A DNA stretch of 64,000 nt from Sphingosinicella flava (GCF_016025255.1 NZ_CP065592.1:1593122-1657121), one strand, 5' to 3'; positions 26,808 through 36,003 are shown, counted from the first letter of the stretch. Made by a program: numbers and translations. The notes: generated by a model from the letters alone, not told the origin.

Positions 26808-26899
26808 AAATAGTTGCAACCGCAGCCCCTCCCCCCCTAACAAAAGTCAAATGGCGCGCATGAATAGGGCCAGCGCGGGCCGGTGGGAGGAGATTCACG

Positions 26900-29407
26900 A
26901 TGCTTCACAGGGCACTTACCTGCGCTTTCCTGCTCGCGACGACCAGCACCGGGGCGGCCGCCGCGCAGGGTTCGGCGATCGCCCGCCCGGAAGGCATCTG
27001 GCCCAACGTGAAAAGCAGCGTGTCCCGAAACGCCGACACGGAAGCCCGGATCGATGCCATCCTCGCACGCATGTCAATCGAGGAGAAGGTCGGACAGGTC
27101 ATCCAGCCCGATATCGGCAGCATCACGCCGGCGGATGTGCGCAAGTACAAGTTCGGCTCCGTGCTCAACGGCGGGAATTCCTCGCCCTATGGCAATGAAA
27201 CCGGGCCCGCTTCCGATTGGGTGAAGCTGGCGGACGAATTTTGGGATGCTGCGATGGGCGCCGACTGGGCCGGCGAGAAGATCCCGGTCATCTGGGGATC
27301 GGACGCGGTCCACGGCCACAGCAATGTGGTCGGCGCGACGCTCTTTCCCCACAATATCGGCCTCGGCAACACGCGCAATCCGGACCTCATTCGCCGCGTC
27401 GGCGAGGTTACGGCGCGCGAAATGGTCGTAACCGGCCTCGACTGGACTTTCGCGCCCACATTGGCGGTGGTGCGCGACGATCGCTGGGGCCGCAGCTACG
27501 AAGGCTATTCGGAAGACCCGGAAATCGTCCGCTCTTATGCGTCGGCGATTGTCGAAGGCTTGCAGGGCCGCGCGGGCACGAAGGAGTTCCTAGGCCCCGG
27601 CAAGGTGATCGCGACCGCGAAACATTTCATCGGCGATGGCGGGACCGAAGGCGGCAAGGACCAGGGCGACAATCCCTCTTCGGCCGATCGGTTGCGCGAC
27701 ATTCACGGCGCCGGTTACGCGCCGGCGATCGAGGCGGGCGTTCAGGCGATCATGTCGTCTTTCTCCAGCGTGCGCGGCGAGAAGGTGCACGGCAGCCGCG
27801 ACCTCCTCACCGGCGCCCTCAAGGAACAGATGAATTTCGACGGCCTCGTGGTCGGCGACTGGAACGGGCATGGCCAGGTGCCGGGCTGCACCAATGAATC
27901 CTGCGCGGCGTCGGTCAAGGCCGGGCTCGACATGTTCATGGCGCCGGACAGCTGGAAAGGCCTTTACGAAAATACGCTGGCCCAGGTGCGCTCAGGCGAA
28001 ATCCCGATGGCGCGGTTGGACGATGCGGTGCGCCGCATTCTCCGGGTCAAGCTTCGCTCCGGCGTGTTCTCGAAAGGCAAGCCGTCCACACGCCCTCTGG
28101 CCGGTCGTTACGAGCTGCTCGGGTCGGCAGAGCACCGAGCGGTAGCGCGCCAGGCGGTGCGTGAATCCCTTGTGCTGCTGAAGAACCAGGGCAAGATCCT
28201 CCCGCTCGCGGCGAACGCCAAGGTGCTCGTTGCGGGCGACGGTGCGGACAATATCGCCAAGCAATCGGGCGGCTGGACCCTCACCTGGCAGGGCACCGGC
28301 GTCACCAACAAGGACTTTCCGGGCGCCACATCCATTTTCGGCGGTATCCGGGAGGCGGTGAACGCGGCGGGCGGCACCGCGACGCTGAGCATCGACGGCA
28401 GCTACGGCGAGAAGCCGGACGTCGCGATCGTCGTCTTCGGCGAAGACCCCTATGCCGAGTTCGTCGGCGACCGGCAGACGCTTGAATATAGCGCCGACGA
28501 CAAGAAGGATCTGGCGCTGCTGCGCAAGCTCAAGGCCGCCGGTATCCCGGTGGTTTCGGTGTTCCTCTCCGGCCGGCCGCTCTGGGTGAATGCGGAACTC
28601 AATGCCTCCGATGCCTTCGTCGCCGCGTTCCTGCCGGGCAGCGAAGGCGGCGGCGTGGCCGACATGTTGTTCAGAAGCGCCGAGGGCAATGCCCGCCATG
28701 ACTTCAAGGGCAAGCTCTCCTTCTCCTGGCCGAAGCGCGCCGATCAGACGCCGCTCAACCGGGGCGATGCCGATTACGACCCCCTATTCCCTTATGGTTT
28801 CGGGCTGACCTATGCGGACGAGGGGACGCTGCCGCGTCTGTCCGAGGAACGGCCGGTCGGCACCGCCAATGGCGACGGCGTGATCTTCGGGCGGGGCCGG
28901 GTTCCGTCCGGCTGGATGCTCAATCTCGCCGACGAGGGCGGTCCCACCGCCAGCATTCCCGGGAACGCCGGCGCGACCGCCAGCGGGCGCCTTCGCGTTT
29001 CCGGCGTCGACCGCCGCGCGCAGGAGGATGCACGCTTTTTCGTGTGGGACGGCAGCGGCCCTGCGACGGCGTCCATTTCGGCTCTCCGGCCGCTCGACAT
29101 TTCGCGGGAAACCGGCGGCGAACTCAGCCTCGTCATGGACTATCGCGTGGACGTTGCCCCCACCGGGCCGGTTTCGCTCGGCATGAGCGGCGCGTCGGTG
29201 CCGATCGGCGGAGCGCTCCGCGCTGCATCCGTGGGTCAATGGACCAGCATCGCCGTCCCGCTCCAATGCTTCCATGCCGCCGGGGCCGACATGCAGCGCA
29301 TCGCGGTGCCGTTCACGATCGCCACGGCAGGCCGACTTTCGCTGGCCGTCTCCGACGTGCGGCTGGCTTATGCGCAGGTGCCGATGACGCAATGCGGGCG
29401 GGAATAA
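26900..29407 (+). CDS. Glycoside hydrolase family 3 exo-beta-glucanase/beta-glucosidase, exported
   Basis: The 835-residue enzyme has a signal peptide (residues 1-23, cleaved near AAAAQG). It has the GH3 barrel (MSIEEKVGQVIQPD, PVIWGSDAVHGHSNVVGAT, KHFIGDGGTEGGKDQG), the nucleophile Asp in DGLVVGDWNGHGQV (residue about 320), the alpha/beta sandwich with LVLLKNQGKILPL, and an extra C-terminal beta-sandwich carbohydrate-binding-like domain from about residue 660. This architecture is that of ExoP-type exo-1,3/1,4-beta-glucanases. GGAGGAG precedes the ATG. It probably releases glucose from beta-glucan fragments in the periplasm; the GH16 enzyme at 41.6-42.5 kb would make those fragments. Confidence 0.94.
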   Translation: MLHRALTCAFLLATTSTGAAAAQGSAIARPEGIWPNVKSSVSRNADTEARIDAILARMSIEEKVGQVIQPDIGSITPADVRKYKFGSVLNGGNSSPYGNETGPASDWVKLADEFWDAAMGADWAGEKIPVIWGSDAVHGHSNVVGATLFPHNIGLGNTRNPDLIRRVGEVTAREMVVTGLDWTFAPTLAVVRDDRWGRSYEGYSEDPEIVRSYASAIVEGLQGRAGTKEFLGPGKVIATAKHFIGDGGTEGGKDQGDNPSSADRLRDIHGAGYAPAIEAGVQAIMSSFSSVRGEKVHGSRDLLTGALKEQMNFDGLVVGDWNGHGQVPGCTNESCAASVKAGLDMFMAPDSWKGLYENTLAQVRSGEIPMARLDDAVRRILRVKLRSGVFSKGKPSTRPLAGRYELLGSAEHRAVARQAVRESLVLLKNQGKILPLAANAKVLVAGDGADNIAKQSGGWTLTWQGTGVTNKDFPGATSIFGGIREAVNAAGGTATLSIDGSYGEKPDVAIVVFGEDPYAEFVGDRQTLEYSADDKKDLALLRKLKAAGIPVVSVFLSGRPLWVNAELNASDAFVAAFLPGSEGGGVADMLFRSAEGNARHDFKGKLSFSWPKRADQTPLNRGDADYDPLFPYGFGLTYADEGTLPRLSEERPVGTANGDGVIFGRGRVPSGWMLNLADEGGPTASIPGNAGATASGRLRVSGVDRRAQEDARFFVWDGSGPATASISALRPLDISRETGGELSLVMDYRVDVAPTGPVSLGMSGASVPIGGALRAASVGQWTSIAVPLQCFHAAGADMQRIAVPFTIATAGRLSLAVSDVRLAYAQVPMTQCGRE

Positions 29408-29414
29408 GGCCGCG

Positions 29415-30653
29415 GTGAGGGCCGCGCGGCTTCTCGCCCTTATTGCAGCGCTGGCCGGGGCTGTGCCCGCCAGCACCGAACCTGATGTCGCGCCGGTGGA
29501 TACCGCCTTGCAGAGCTTCGTCGATCAAGGCGCGCTCACCGGCTACGCCGTGGAAATCTGGAAGGACGGCGCGCTCGTCGGCCGCTCCGCTTACGGCAAG
29601 CGCGACCTCGCAACCGGCGCGCCGATGCAAACCGACACCATCGTCCGCGCTTATTCGATGACCAAGCCCGTCACCGCCGTCGCGATGATGATCCTCCACG
29701 ACCAGGGAAAATGGCGGCCGGAAGACCCCGTCGCCAAATATCTTCCCGAACTTGCGGACCTCAAAGTCTGGAAGAGCCTCGACGCCGCCGGGAAGCCGAT
29801 CCTCGTTCCGCCCGCGAGCCAGCCCAATATGGCCCAGCTCATGAGCCACATGGCCGGTTTCCAATACGACATGGGCCGGGGCGGCATCGACGACCTCTAT
29901 CGCCGGGCCGACCTCTGGGGCGCGAAGGACAATCGCGATTTTCTCGCCCGCGTCGCCCGCCTGCCGCTCCGCTACGATCCCGGCACAGGGTGGGAATATA
30001 GCATCGCGATGGACCTTCAGGGCGCGATTATCGAGCGCCTGTCGGGCATGCCCTTACGCGACTTCATGAAGCGGCACATCTTCGATCCCCTCGGCATGAC
30101 CGACACCGATTTCCGCGTGCCGCAAGAAAAGCTCCCCCGCCTCGCCACCGTCTATGAGTGGAAGGACGGGAAGCCCATCGAAGTGACCAGCCACCCCCTC
30201 GGCAACGATCCCACGGCCATGCCCGGCTTCGCCTCGGGCGGCGGCGGCCTCTTCAGCACCGCACCCGATTATGCCCGCTTCGCCCGCATGCTCCTCGGCA
30301 AGGGCACGCTCGACGGCAAGCGCATCATCAGCGAGGAGGCCGCGTCCACGATCATGTCGCCCAAGCTCCCGCCCGAAATCCTGAACGGCGGCTACGGCAT
30401 CGGCCTCCAGCAGATGCGGCCGGGCTACGAATATGGCTATAACGGCGTCGTCGTCACCGATCCCCAGGCCGCGAAGGTGGCGCTTGGGCGGGGCTCCTAC
30501 CTCTGGGACGGCCTCGCGACCACTTGGTTCTGGGTCGATCCGGAGCATGACATCGTCTTCGTCGGCATGGTCCAGCGCATCGCGGCGGAGGGCGGCCCAC
30601 CGTTGCAGCCTGCCTCACAGGCGGCGGTAAAGGCGGCGTTCTTCCCGGATTAA
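29415..30653 (+). CDS. Serine hydrolase, beta-lactamase/esterase (S12) family, exported
   Basis: This 412-residue protein begins with a GTG eight bases after the GH3 stop and carries a signal peptide (RLLALIAALAGAVPAS). The S12 active-site motif SMTK (residue about 81) is intact, and the Tyr motif is in WEYSIAMD. A late GGGGLFSTAPDYARFARML segment is typical of EstB-like esterases. Members include esterases and class-C-like enzymes; a penicillin-hydrolysing role is not implied. Its placement behind GH3 suggests removal of ester groups from a carbohydrate, but that is conjecture. A decayed copy of its 3' end lies at about 31496-31624. Confidence 0.88.
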   Translation: MRAARLLALIAALAGAVPASTEPDVAPVDTALQSFVDQGALTGYAVEIWKDGALVGRSAYGKRDLATGAPMQTDTIVRAYSMTKPVTAVAMMILHDQGKWRPEDPVAKYLPELADLKVWKSLDAAGKPILVPPASQPNMAQLMSHMAGFQYDMGRGGIDDLYRRADLWGAKDNRDFLARVARLPLRYDPGTGWEYSIAMDLQGAIIERLSGMPLRDFMKRHIFDPLGMTDTDFRVPQEKLPRLATVYEWKDGKPIEVTSHPLGNDPTAMPGFASGGGGLFSTAPDYARFARMLLGKGTLDGKRIISEEAASTIMSPKLPPEILNGGYGIGLQQMRPGYEYGYNGVVVTDPQAAKVALGRGSYLWDGLATTWFWVDPEHDIVFVGMVQRIAAEGGPPLQPASQAAVKAAFFPD

Positions 30654-30661
30654 CCCGCCAT

Positions 30662-30732
30662 TGTGCTCCTGCGAAAGCAGGAGCCCAGCGGCGCCGCCCG
30701 TGCGGCTAGACTCCTGCTTTCGCAGGAGCACA
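30662..30732. repeat. REP-like inverted repeat pair
   Basis: Two 22-base arms (30662-30683 and 30711-30732) are exact reverse complements, and each arm contains the small hairpin CTCCTGCGAAAGCAGGAG. Such CCTGCGAAAGCAGG units are common intergenic repeats in sphingomonads. The element could also terminate the GH3-hydrolase transcript. Confidence 0.75.
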
Positions 30733-30742
30733 GTCTCTTACC

Positions 30743-30770
30743 CGTCATTCCCGCGAAGGCAGGAATCCAG
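30743..30770. repeat. Second REP-like unit (CCCGCGAAGGCAGGA type)
   Basis: CGTCATTCCCGCGAAGGCAGGAATCCAG is a related but distinct short intergenic repeat placed directly after the first pair and 10 bases before the antitoxin stop. Confidence 0.65.
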
Positions 30771-30780
30771 CTTTAGTCGT

Positions 30781-31089
30781 TTACGCGTGTGCCAGCTCCG
30801 GCTTGTCTTTCTTTTTCACGGTTAAACCGATGCCGAATTCGTTCAGCACTTTCAGGATGGTTTCGAGCGTGGGGTTTCCACCCTCCTTCAAAGCCGCATA
30901 AAGACCGCCACGGCTAAGGCCGGTTTTCTTCGCCAGCTCTCCCATCCCACGGGCGCGGGCGACCATGCCGACAGCGGCGACAATTACATCGCTATCTCCG
31001 CTGGCAAAGGCGTCGGCGAGCAGCTCGGTCTGCGATGCTTCGTCGTCGAGAAACTCGGCGGCGTCGAATGGTATCGTCTGGACTCCCAT
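30781..31089 (-). CDS. HigA-like antitoxin, helix-turn-helix
   Basis: The 102-residue protein belongs to the family annotated as probable addiction-module antidote proteins. Its C-terminal half is a Cro/C1-type HTH (GELAKKTGLSRGGLYAALKEGGNPTLETILKVL). ATG 31089 follows GGAGGGA and begins MGVQTIPFDAAEFLDDE; a GTG at 31116 would add nine residues. It neutralises the toxin encoded just upstream (toxin-first order, 46-base gap) and should repress the operon from the palindrome at 31428-31445. Confidence 0.88.
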   Translation of the reverse strand: MGVQTIPFDAAEFLDDEASQTELLADAFASGDSDVIVAAVGMVARARGMGELAKKTGLSRGGLYAALKEGGNPTLETILKVLNEFGIGLTVKKKDKPELAHA

Positions 31090-31135
31090 CTTCCGTGTCC
31101 CTCCTCGGACAATCACGCATTACAACGCCGCCTCA

Positions 31136-31426
31136 CTAAAGATTGGCGGCCATCTCCTTCGCCCGTTCGATGTCCCGCCTCTGCGTCGACTTGTCGCCGC
31201 CGCAGAGCAGGATCACGATCCTGTTTCCCTCCCTGGCGAAATAGACCCGGTATCCCGGGCCATGATCGATGCGCAGCTCGAAAACCTTGTCGCCAACCGG
31301 CTTGCTATCGCCAAACAGCCCGATCTGGAGCCGGGCAATCCGCTGACCGATACGCTTCCGCGCCATCCGATCCCGCAGCCCGTCGAGCCAGTCCCTGAAC
31401 TCTTCCGTTTGCCGCGCTTCGATCAC
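31136..31426 (-). CDS. RelE/HigB-like toxin of a type II toxin-antitoxin module
   Basis: The 96-residue basic protein has the fold signature of the RelE/ParE superfamily phage-derived Gp49-like/HigB group (RIARLQIGLFGDSKPVGDKV, then ELRIDHGPGYRVYFAREGN and ILLCGGDKSTQRRDIERA). Members usually cleave mRNA on the ribosome. The start is a GTG at 31426 lying two bases from the palindromic operator, so the transcript leader is very short. The antitoxin gene follows. Confidence 0.88.
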   Translation of the reverse strand: MIEARQTEEFRDWLDGLRDRMARKRIGQRIARLQIGLFGDSKPVGDKVFELRIDHGPGYRVYFAREGNRIVILLCGGDKSTQRRDIERAKEMAANL

Positions 31427-31427
31427 G

Positions 31428-31445
31428 TGTCATTTATAAATGACA
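31428..31445. promoter_or_regulatory. Perfect 18-bp palindrome, probable HigA operator
   Basis: TGTCATTTATAAATGACA is identical on both strands and sits immediately upstream of the toxin start codon. It is AT-rich in high-GC surroundings and would overlap the core promoter, as expected for antitoxin autorepression. Confidence 0.8.
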
Positions 31446-31495
31446 GATGGTGAATGTCAAGGATGGAGCCGGGGCACTTTAGAGCGTCGTTGCTA

Positions 31496-31624
31496 AGGGC
31501 CGTCGCAGTACTTGGCTTTGTGGCAATCCCGAACACGCATCTTCGTCGGATAGTCTAGCGTGTCGCGGCCGAAGGCAGTCTGCTTCGCAGGCTGCGGCGG
31601 AGGCGGCGTTTTTATCCGGATTGA
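31496..31624 (+). pseudogene. Decayed 3' fragment of a serine-hydrolase gene
   Basis: This stretch aligns by eye with the last 140 or so bases of the intact hydrolase gene (30515-30653). Matching blocks include ACTTGG-T-TG, ATCTTCGTCGG (intact: GTCTTCGTCGG), CGCGGC-GA-GGC, and AGGCGGCGTT-TT--CCGGATT followed by a stop. Small deletions shift the frame, and the 5' part is absent. The toxin-antitoxin module lies between the intact gene and this remnant. The alignment was made by eye only. Confidence 0.65.
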
Positions 31625-33312
31625 GCGGCCGCTCCTACCATCGTCCGATTATGGTATCCATTGATGGCAATGCCTGGCACCGTGAAACGATCCCGTGCTT
31701 GAATCGACACGGCCTGCTGGTTAGCGCCCAATCCCGTAATGATCTCGACGCCGTCGCCGCTCACTCCGATCAATCCGATCCGCGTGCCGCAGCCGTCGCA
31801 GTCGGCGACCAGCGTCGCGTCAGTCACCTGATAATCAACACTGGCGCCGCAATTGCAGCGCACCTGCACCACCGCGCACCGCTCGAGCGACTTTGCAGGC
31901 ACGAAGCAGCGAAGTGGCGTCGAAACATCGCCGGCCGGCGCAGTGGTGCACATCGATGGTACCGCCAGGCTTTTTTCATCGCAACGTGCAAGGTCACTGA
32001 TCACGACGTATTTGAACTCCTCGCTATCACGCGTGGGCCGATGGCGTTCGACGAGGCGCTCAAGTTTAGCCCGGAGATCGGACGGCAACACGGCAATCTT
32101 CGGGGCGTCACTTCCGAGTACGTCGCCGGCACCAAGGTCCGAGATAATGTAGTCAACCTCATCCGGTAGCTCGAGCAGTGTGAACTGTGCGCCGCATCTG
32201 CCGCAATAGCGATCCCATGCATGGTGTGGGGGCGCCAAATCGACATGCCCACCGCATCTGCATTCGATACAAGCATTTTCACCGTTAGTAATCAGACTTC
32301 GGCGGACTGGCTCGACCAAGCGACGATGAACGTCGCGCGTCACCATTTGAAGTGAAGTGCGTGCGGACTCTAGAGTAATCGTCCAGGACGGCATGATCGC
32401 CGTTCGGAGCGTTTCACCGATCGCTTGCTCAAGAATGGGAATCAGCAGATGGGTATATGCGCCGGTGCAAGTTTCGAGCAGCCGAAGCTTCACCTCCGCA
32501 AAATTTTCCGCACGCGAGACGAACGCGTCACCTGAGCCGCCCATGATAACGCTGTCCGTCGGATCATCGAGCGCGAGTACCGAAATATAGCCCGAATGAA
32601 CGAAGTCGGAGCAGAAGCTGAACACTAGTTTGAGATTGTTGCGCAGTTGCTCCGGAAGGTTCGCCCGCTCGGCGGCGACATCGAGTCGTTGTGGGAATTG
32701 GCCGTGCGCGTCCTTGGTGAAGCTCGAGTTTCTGCGGTCCTTGGACGAGAGCGCTAAATAAGCATCGAGGGCCGCCTGGATGTCGGGCGAGACGATGTTG
32801 GCGTGTAGCGCAGGCGGCGCGACGCTTGCAAAGCTCAGCAGCGATTGCAGGAACTTATAGTTGAGCTGGAGGCCATTGAAGGTCGCAAGCTGATAAGCGG
32901 CTTGCACCAGGGCATCGAGAAAACAGCGGACCGCCGACCCTAGCTTAATGAAGTCACTGTACGACGGCTTGGTCTTTTCTGCGTCCTCAAGTCCGACGGC
33001 TGGCGCGGGCCGTGTTTCCTCAAGGAGAAAAGCCGCGGTCTGATGAACGTTCTGGATGAGGATCGGCGCGATAACCCGATATGCATTCGCCGGTGTCGGC
33101 TCGACATGAACAGCTATCGACGGCTCTGCCAAGAGTTCAGCGCGCCACATTGTGATGACCTGATTAACGTCATTGATCGCGATGCTGAGCGCGTTGTGGA
33201 GGTTGCGCGTGTGGATGCGCAACGTCGGGTAATGCGCGAATGCCGCCGCCTGGCGGTCTGCCGTGAGCAAGCTCGCGATCGAATTTAGTACGAAATTTGC
33301 ATCGAGCGACAT
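31612..33312 (-). CDS. Unknown protein with C-terminal CxC/CxxC zinc-ribbon-like pairs
   Basis: I do not recognise this 566-residue protein. Residues 1 to about 340 look mostly helical (HYPTLRIHTRNLHNALSIAI, FCSDFVHSGYISVLAL). The C-terminal part has two cysteine clusters, CIECRCGGHV with YCGRCGAQF, and VRCNCGASV with CDGCGTRIG, each able to form a metal site. There is no signal peptide or membrane helix. It stands alone, with its stop codon lying inside the hydrolase remnant, and its base composition is lower in GC than its neighbours, which suggests acquisition. A role in defence or nucleic-acid binding is possible but unsupported. Confidence 0.75.
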   Translation of the reverse strand: MSLDANFVLNSIASLLTADRQAAAFAHYPTLRIHTRNLHNALSIAINDVNQVITMWRAELLAEPSIAVHVEPTPANAYRVIAPILIQNVHQTAAFLLEETRPAPAVGLEDAEKTKPSYSDFIKLGSAVRCFLDALVQAAYQLATFNGLQLNYKFLQSLLSFASVAPPALHANIVSPDIQAALDAYLALSSKDRRNSSFTKDAHGQFPQRLDVAAERANLPEQLRNNLKLVFSFCSDFVHSGYISVLALDDPTDSVIMGGSGDAFVSRAENFAEVKLRLLETCTGAYTHLLIPILEQAIGETLRTAIMPSWTITLESARTSLQMVTRDVHRRLVEPVRRSLITNGENACIECRCGGHVDLAPPHHAWDRYCGRCGAQFTLLELPDEVDYIISDLGAGDVLGSDAPKIAVLPSDLRAKLERLVERHRPTRDSEEFKYVVISDLARCDEKSLAVPSMCTTAPAGDVSTPLRCFVPAKSLERCAVVQVRCNCGASVDYQVTDATLVADCDGCGTRIGLIGVSGDGVEIITGLGANQQAVSIQARDRFTVPGIAINGYHNRTMVGAAAQSG

Positions 33313-33469
33313 GCCGCTTGATTACCAGTTACGTATCGCGTCGCCCAGCTGCCGCAGATTGCATGTGGCTCTTATTAAATTCCTGAGCATCCAGAGCGTG
33401 GATATTCTGCCTCTATTCTGCAAGCGATGAACTATTGGCCGTTTTATGAAGGCCTACGAAGAAAGGTGC

Positions 33470-34960
33470 CTAAGCCGCCTGATCCCTCTTAACCCCACAA
33501 TATTGCGCCACATAATCCCCGTGACGTGGCATCGAGGCGACGCTCTTCGCGACATTGTCGCGGAGGAGGGCAAGGAGCTTTATCAGTTCATCGTCCGTCA
33601 GCTTCGCCGCGACGGGGTGGTAGCTTTGCGGCATGATGCCCTGGCCCATCATCACCTGCACCCAGCTATTTTCCGCGAACAATTCCTCGTTGCGGCGGAA
33701 GACGCGGCCGGTTTCGCGGAACAGCTCGATCTTCTGGGCGAGGCTGTCCGGTATCTCCATCGATGCGCATTGGCGCCAGAACGGGCTGTCGCGGCGGTTT
33801 GTCGCCTTATAGTGGAGGATCAGGAAGTCGCGGATCTGCTCCATGTCCTGGAATTGCTGGTCGTTGAACTCGGCGATGTCGCGCGCGCTCACCTTTCCGC
33901 CCGGCATCATGCGGATGAGGCGGATGACGGCGCGCTGGATGAGGTGAATGCTGGTCGATTCCAGCGGCTCCATGAACCCGCCGGACAGGCCGACCGCGAC
34001 GCAATTCTTGTGCCATTGCTTGCGCCGCGCGCCCGCCGCGAAGCGCAGGAAGTTGGGCTGGACCAGCGTCTTGCCCTCGATATTGCCGAGCAGCCGTTCG
34101 AGCGCCGCGTCCTTGTCGAGATAGCGGCTGCAATAGACGATGCCGTTGCCGACGCGGTGCTGCAGCGGAATGCGCCACTGCCAGCCGGCATCATGCGCCA
34201 TGGCGCGGGTGAAGGGGACGGGCAGCCCCACGCTCTCCGTCTGGATCGCGATGGCGGAATCGCAGGGGAGATAGTGGGTCCAATCGTCATAGCCGACATG
34301 CAGCGCGCCCTCGATCAGCAGGGCGCGGAAGCCGGTGCAGTCGACGAACAGGTCGCCCTCGATCTTCTGCCCGGCGTCCAGCGTCAGAGAGGCGATGTCG
34401 CCGCTTTCCGGGTTCAGGTTCACGCTACCGATCTTGCCTTCCACGCGCTTCGCGCCGTCCGCCTCCGCCATCCTGCGCAGGAATTTCGCATAGAGGCCGG
34501 AATCGAGATGATAGGCGTAATTGGCCTGATCGCCGGGCAGGTGGGCGAACTTGCCCTCGCGCGCGGCGATCAGTTCCAGGCAATAATCGTCATAGGATTG
34601 GGCGTGACCCTTGGTGAGGCCGTGCAGCCAGAAATGCTGGAAGCCCGCCGACCAGTGATCCTTGCCGGTCATCCCGAAAGAGTGGAAATAGCTTTCCCCG
34701 ACATCCTTCCAATTGTCGAACATGATGCCGAGTTTGAAGGTGGCGCTCGTCTCCCGCATGAACTCGGCCTCGTTGATGCCGAGCAGCCGATTGTATCCGA
34801 CGAGCGGGGGGATGGTGGATTCGCCCACCCCGATCGTGCCGATCTGTTCGGATTCCACCAAAGTCAGGTCGACCGTGCGGCCCATCGACCGGGCGATGGC
34901 GGCCGCCGCCATCCAGCCGGCGGTGCCGCCCCCGGCGATCACGATGCGAAGTGGCGTCAT
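33470..34960 (-). CDS. Flavin-dependent halogenase of the tryptophan-halogenase family (copy 1)
   Basis: The 496-residue protein has the FAD motif AGGGTAGWMAAAAIA at the N-terminus. The catalytic Lys is in SATFKLGIMF (K76, equivalent to PrnA Lys79), the halogenase motif WQWRIPL is intact, and the catalytic-region Glu is in GFMEPLESTSI. These enzymes use reduced FAD, oxygen and halide to halogenate electron-rich aromatics. Relatives at TonB-receptor loci do not sit in natural-product clusters and their natural substrate is unknown. AAGGATG precedes ATG 34960; an ATG at 34975 overlapping the cupin stop is the alternative. Last gene of a coupled four-gene operon. Confidence 0.9.
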   Translation of the reverse strand: MTPLRIVIAGGGTAGWMAAAAIARSMGRTVDLTLVESEQIGTIGVGESTIPPLVGYNRLLGINEAEFMRETSATFKLGIMFDNWKDVGESYFHSFGMTGKDHWSAGFQHFWLHGLTKGHAQSYDDYCLELIAAREGKFAHLPGDQANYAYHLDSGLYAKFLRRMAEADGAKRVEGKIGSVNLNPESGDIASLTLDAGQKIEGDLFVDCTGFRALLIEGALHVGYDDWTHYLPCDSAIAIQTESVGLPVPFTRAMAHDAGWQWRIPLQHRVGNGIVYCSRYLDKDAALERLLGNIEGKTLVQPNFLRFAAGARRKQWHKNCVAVGLSGGFMEPLESTSIHLIQRAVIRLIRMMPGGKVSARDIAEFNDQQFQDMEQIRDFLILHYKATNRRDSPFWRQCASMEIPDSLAQKIELFRETGRVFRRNEELFAENSWVQVMMGQGIMPQSYHPVAAKLTDDELIKLLALLRDNVAKSVASMPRHGDYVAQYCGVKRDQAA

Positions 34961-34971
34961 GGCTTCATCCT

Positions 34972-36003
34972 TCATTGGCTTAAGGCGCGGAGCAGGAAGG
35001 TTCTGAGCTTGCTCGCAAGTTCGGGCGTCAGCGGCCCGAGCACCGTGCGGGCCTGCTCCGGTATGTGGGCGACGGCTTCGTCGCTATTCTGGAAAACATA
35101 ATGATCGAACATGTCGCGCCAGTGCCGTTTCTCATCTTCCGGCAGATCGCGGATCGCCAGCATGGCGAGCTGGAGCGCGCTTTCCGGTTGCCCCATCCAG
35201 CGCGGCGTTTCCCGCCACCAATAATTGACGAGCACGTTGAAGGGCGAAAGCCCCTCGACATGGTGCCACCACATGGATGGAATGTAGAGCGCGTCGCCCG
35301 GTTCCAGCTCCGCGACCAGCGCATGATCCAGCGCCTCCTTGAAGCGGGGGAAGCGGTCGAAATCCGGCGCGTGGAAATCGACCATGCTCACCGCGCGGCC
35401 CGCAGGCGTATGGTCGATGGGCCCGAGATAGAGATTTCTGAACTGTTCGCGCGGAAACAGCGTGAAACGGCGCTTCCCCACCGCGCAAAACGCAAGATTG
35501 TCGGGAAAATCGTTATGCGCCGCGATCCGCGTCGGCGTCCCCATCCAGATGCTGGCGAGGCATTGGCGTTCGCCCATATCCACCTGATTGTCCTCGTGAA
35601 GCCCCACGAAGAAATCGTGCATGTCGATGGACGCGAGGTAGATCGTGTGGGCGTTCTGCTGACCCTCTTCGCGATCGATTTGCGCGAAGACCTCCGGCAA
35701 TTTCGCATTCATCATGCGAAAGTTCATGTCCATGCTCTCGTCGTAGAACAGCCGGCCGTCGCCGCCCGGTTGCCCCACTGAAACCACGAATGGCCGCTCG
35801 CGACTTTTGGCGACAAGGTAGTCCCGCGCCGCCTTGGCCGACTGCTTTCCCGCCTTCACCAGCGGCCAATCCGCCGCCAGCCCACGCACGATGAAAGGCC
35901 GGTCGGATACATGCAGCGCGGCGTGCAGATCCTCCGTCCTCGAAACCGCCTTTTCAGGCACCCGCGCCAGCGTGCCGAAGATGCTAGACGCCGCTTCAGC
36001 CAA
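34972..36003 (-). CDS. Cupin-like (JmjC/FIH-type) Fe(II)/2-oxoglutarate oxygenase-like protein
   Basis: The 343-residue protein has the cupin_8/JmjC arrangement. An iron-binding HxD is in IAAHNDFPDNLAF and the distal His in PSMWWHHVEGL, with KRRFTLFPREQFRNLYLGP between them. DRPFIVRGLAADWPLVKAG at the N-terminus is characteristic of the family. Members hydroxylate proteins or small molecules. It overlaps the sapC stop by 8 bases and abuts halogenase copy 1, so all are coexpressed. Confidence 0.88.
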   Translation of the reverse strand: MAEAASSIFGTLARVPEKAVSRTEDLHAALHVSDRPFIVRGLAADWPLVKAGKQSAKAARDYLVAKSRERPFVVSVGQPGGDGRLFYDESMDMNFRMMNAKLPEVFAQIDREEGQQNAHTIYLASIDMHDFFVGLHEDNQVDMGERQCLASIWMGTPTRIAAHNDFPDNLAFCAVGKRRFTLFPREQFRNLYLGPIDHTPAGRAVSMVDFHAPDFDRFPRFKEALDHALVAELEPGDALYIPSMWWHHVEGLSPFNVLVNYWWRETPRWMGQPESALQLAMLAIRDLPEDEKRHWRDMFDHYVFQNSDEAVAHIPEQARTVLGPLTPELASKLRTFLLRALSQ

